Of a stretch of 33,538 nucleotides of DNA, positions 31,742 through 33,538 are shown one piece after another (position 1 is the first letter of the stretch; every line of letters begins with the position of its first letter). Under the pieces are notes generated by a model, which did not search any database, was not told the DNA's origin, and saw only the letters and a program-made list of their open reading frames with translations. Both the position numbers and the translations under genes were made by a program. The DNA comes from an uncultured Clostridia bacterium (GTDB taxonomy: Bacteria > Bacillota > Clostridia > TANB77 > CAG-465), in NCBI GenBank assembly GCA_944388565.1, contig CALXJG010000008.1:1-33538 (forward strand), given 5' to 3'.

Positions 31742-32680
31742 TTACTTTATTATTCTCTCAAAAATTCTAAGTTTTGCACTTCTAGCTCTAGGATTTTCTT
31801 TTAATTCTTCTTCATTAGATATAATAGGCTTTTTATTTACTATTCTACCATATGATATATAATTACAAACACATACTGGAAAATCTTTTGGACAAGTACA
31901 TCTACCTTGCATATCTTCATATGTATGTTTTACTATTTTATCTTCTAATGAATGAAATGTAATAATTGCTAATCTACCACCATTATTTAGAGCTTTTATA
32001 CTATCTTCAACTGCTTGTTTTAATTTTGTCAATTCCTCATTAACTTCTATTCTTATAGCCTGAAAAACTCTTTTAGCCGGATGTTGTTTTTCATTTAAAG
32101 CACTACTTGGCATAGCAGACTTTATAACTTCAACTAATTCTAATGTAGTAGATATTTTATTTTCTTCTCTTACTTTACAAATCTTTTTTGCAATAGATTT
32201 TGAATATCTTTCTTCACCATAGTCGAAAAAAATTCTAGATAATTTTTCTTCACTGTAATTGTTAACAACTTCATATGCAGATATCTTATCTTCTCTATTC
32301 ATTCTCATGTCAAGTGGTGCATCATTCATATAACTAAATCCTCTACTTGCTTCATCTAATTGATATGAAGACACTCCTAAGTCAAGTAATATTCCATCTA
32401 CACCTTGAATTCCTAAGTTTTTTAAAATTTCTAGAATGTTTGCATGATTGTCATGAACTGTAGTAAAATTATTAAATTCATTTAGTTTTTTACTAGCCGC
32501 GTTTAATGCATCTTTATCTCTATCTATTCCTATTAATCTTCCATTTGGGCTAAGTTTTCTTAATATTTCATAAGAATGTCCTCCGCCACCCAAAGTTCCA
32601 TCAACATATATTCCTTCTTTTTTTATATTTAAACCTTCTATACATTCATTAAGAAGTACAGATTTATGTTTGAATTCCAT
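31742..32680 (-). CDS. rsmH: 16S rRNA (cytosine(1402)-N4)-methyltransferase RsmH
   Basis: A 312-residue SAM-dependent methyltransferase (MraW) acting on C1402 of 16S rRNA. VDGTLGGGGHS near 27-37 (SAM loop), GIDRDKDAL near 51, DGILLDLGVSS near 96, RGFSYMNDAPLDMRM near 113-127 and HPAKRVFQAIRIEVN near 200 are all conserved, and the tail has NPRARSAKLR. SD GGAG is nine bases before the ATG. Separated from mraZ by 231 bases that hold a repeat array (see 32713-32903). Confidence 0.96.
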   Translation of the reverse strand: MEFKHKSVLLNECIEGLNIKKEGIYVDGTLGGGGHSYEILRKLSPNGRLIGIDRDKDALNAASKKLNEFNNFTTVHDNHANILEILKNLGIQGVDGILLDLGVSSYQLDEASRGFSYMNDAPLDMRMNREDKISAYEVVNNYSEEKLSRIFFDYGEERYSKSIAKKICKVREENKISTTLELVEVIKSAMPSSALNEKQHPAKRVFQAIRIEVNEELTKLKQAVEDSIKALNNGGRLAIITFHSLEDKIVKHTYEDMQGRCTCPKDFPVCVCNYISYGRIVNKKPIISNEEELKENPRARSAKLRIFERIIK

Positions 32681-32712
32681 ATTTACTCCATTAACTAAAT
32701 ACTTAAAAATTT

Positions 32713-32903
32713 TATCTTTTGTTCATCGATATTTTATAAATATTTTATCCTTTGTTAATTGATTATTTTTCTTTTGTACTATATACTAAAACTTATCGTT
32801 TGTATAACTAAACATTTTTCTTTTGTTTTACCTAATTTGGTACTTATCTTTTGTTTTCTTTAATTTTTATTTATCTTTTGTATTTAAAAATTTTATCTTT
32901 TGT
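32713..32903 (-). repeat. Array of eight ACAAAAGATA-like repeats between mraZ and rsmH
   Basis: Read on the + strand the unit is TATCTTTTGT, at 32713, 32746 (TATCCTTTGT), 32768 (TTTCTTTTGT), 32794 (TATCGTTTGT), 32817 (TTTCTTTTGT), 32845, 32872 and 32894. All are in the same orientation, spaced 22 to 33 bases start to start, separated by unrelated AT-rich sequence. The outermost copies share 20 identical bases (32703-32722 and 32884-32903). No gene lies in this 231-base gap. It lies in the mRNA leader of rsmH or in a regulatory region upstream of it. Confidence 0.75.
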
Positions 32904-32911
32904 ATATATAT

Positions 32912-33343
32912 CTAAATGCCTAAGTTAGACATTTGATTTGCAATTTCATCTAAGTCCATATTTTCTGGACTAGTATAGTTATCCCACTTTTCTTTATCCC
33001 AAATTTCAACTCTTGTTGAAACACCAATTATATATACATCCTTTGAAAGTGATGCATATTCACGTAAATTTTGTGGAATATTAATTCTTCCTTGTTTATC
33101 AATTTCGCATTCAGTGGCACCTGAAAAGAAGAATCTTATAAAGTTTCTGGCATTCATATTTGTAAGAGGTAAGTTTTTTAATTTTTCTTCAAATGTTTTC
33201 CACTCTTCTTTAGAGTAAGCAAATAAGCAATTATCTAGACCTTTAGTAACAATAAATGTATGCCCTAAGTCTTCTCTAAACTTAGCTGGAACACTTACTC
33301 TTCCTTTTGCATCTAGATTATGACTGTATTCACCAAGTAACAT
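32912..33343 (-). CDS. mraZ: Transcriptional regulator MraZ
   Basis: A 143-residue protein with two AbrB-like SpoVT/MraZ motifs: the N-terminal block [20 protein letters not shown] and, around residues 78-91, a second [14 protein letters not shown]. Forms a ring-shaped oligomer that binds repeated GTGG boxes upstream of its own gene and represses the dcw cluster. SD AGGTGAG. Matching repeats lie directly upstream (33356-33390). First gene of the cluster. Confidence 0.96.
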   Translation of the reverse strand: MLLGEYSHNLDAKGRVSVPAKFREDLGHTFIVTKGLDNCLFAYSKEEWKTFEEKLKNLPLTNMNARNFIRFFFSGATECEIDKQGRINIPQNLREYASLSKDVYIIGVSTRVEIWDKEKWDNYTSPENMDLDEIANQMSNLGI

Positions 33344-33355
33344 TTGAATCTCACC

Positions 33356-33390
33356 TCACTTCATACCACTTCATACCACTTTGTACCACT
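33356..33390 (-). promoter_or_regulatory. MraZ-binding repeats
   Basis: Minus strand GTGG boxes at 33389-33386, 33379-33376 and 33369-33366, exactly ten bases apart (TGGTACAAAG, TGGTATGAAG, TGGTATGAAG), with a degenerate fourth (GTGA) at 33359-33356 merging into the SD. Ten-base-spaced TGG repeats are the known MraZ operator design. They lie between the -10 and the start codon, suiting autorepression. Confidence 0.85.
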
Positions 33391-33398
33391 TTGATATA

Positions 33399-33427
33399 AT
33401 TTTAGTATATAATTTGGGAAAAATCAA
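33399..33427 (-). promoter_or_regulatory. mraZ (dcw cluster) promoter
   Basis: Minus strand TTGATT (33427-33422), 17 bases, TAAAAT (33404-33399), just upstream of the MraZ boxes. The remaining ~110 bases to the window edge hold no gene I can see. Confidence 0.6.
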
Positions 33428-33538
33428 TACTTTTTTAAAAAAATATTAAAAAATGTGCAAATTGCAAAATTTTCATTGCCAATGCAACAACTTTTTTCCT
33501 AAAAAGTGTTGTCATATTCTCGTTTTATATTTTTGATT

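Noticed and set aside
32713-32903. CRISPR array
   Set aside because: The repeat unit is only about 10 bases, spacers vary from 12 to 23 bases and are AT-rich, and no cas gene is present.
33480-33515. Hairpin with T-run near the right edge as a terminator
   Set aside because: GCAAC-A-ACTTTTT pairs with AAAAAGTGTTGT only with a bulge and no U-tract follows on either strand.

Overview
The window is an AT-rich (roughly 28% GC by eye) stretch of a spore-forming, meso-diaminopimelate Firmicute, most likely a gut-type member of the Clostridia. The evidence is SpoIVB with its TIGR04086 partner, a SpoVD-type PASTA penicillin-binding protein, a SpoIIM-like protein, MurE with the DNPR motif, a thioredoxin reductase lacking the usual NADPH motif, and strong SD sequences with frequent GTG and TTG starts. 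Stops are nearly all TAA or TAG.

Layout. Positions 1-60 hold the truncated start of a small peptide gene with a TG/AC dinucleotide tract. Positions 210-1079 hold three small cysteine-containing genes (+), possibly spore-surface proteins. Positions 1098-5031 (-) hold a secreted coiled-coil protein, a B12-type radical SAM protein and smpB. Positions 5147-6016 hold a compositionally odd orphan gene with its own consensus promoter and terminator. Positions 6205-8175 (-) hold a polytopic membrane protein and a membrane-anchored zinc metallopeptidase. Then come dacF (+), a SpoIIM-like gene and an S66 LD-carboxypeptidase (-), copA (-), cca (+), a thioredoxin/flavin-reductase pair (-), a small gene broken by an in-frame TGA, the TIGR04086-spoIVB pair (-), a frameshifted dinD (+) and a leaderless nucleotidyltransferase-like gene (+).

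Positions 19710-21435 are the most unusual part. A prepilin-like protein carries a C-terminal formylglycine-generating-enzyme/C-type-lectin-like domain. Its last 43 codons are almost all NNC/NNT and GC-rich, as expected of the variable region of a diversity-generating retroelement (DGR) target. It is preceded by a promoter, a 20-residue peptide ORF with a dinucleotide tract, and an intrinsic terminator, an arrangement that looks like a leader/attenuator. The peptide gene is a near copy of the one at the left edge, so a second such locus may lie just outside the window. No reverse transcriptase or template repeat is visible here.

Positions 21463-33343 (-) are the division and cell wall (dcw) cluster: mraZ, rsmH, ftsL, spoVD, murE, mraY, ftsW/spoVE, a small membrane protein, murG, ftsQ/divIB, a DUF881 gene and sbp. 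murF, murD, murC, ftsA and ftsZ are absent. Internal promoters and terminators divide it into mraZ-rsmH-ftsL, spoVD, and murE to sbp. Direct MraZ-type repeats precede mraZ. An undescribed array of eight ACAAAAGATA-like repeats fills the mraZ-rsmH gap. The dcw genes make lipid II and the septal synthase, DacF and the S66 peptidase trim peptidoglycan, and SpoIVB and SpoVD link the region to sporulation. No rRNA, tRNA, insertion sequence or CRISPR array was seen.
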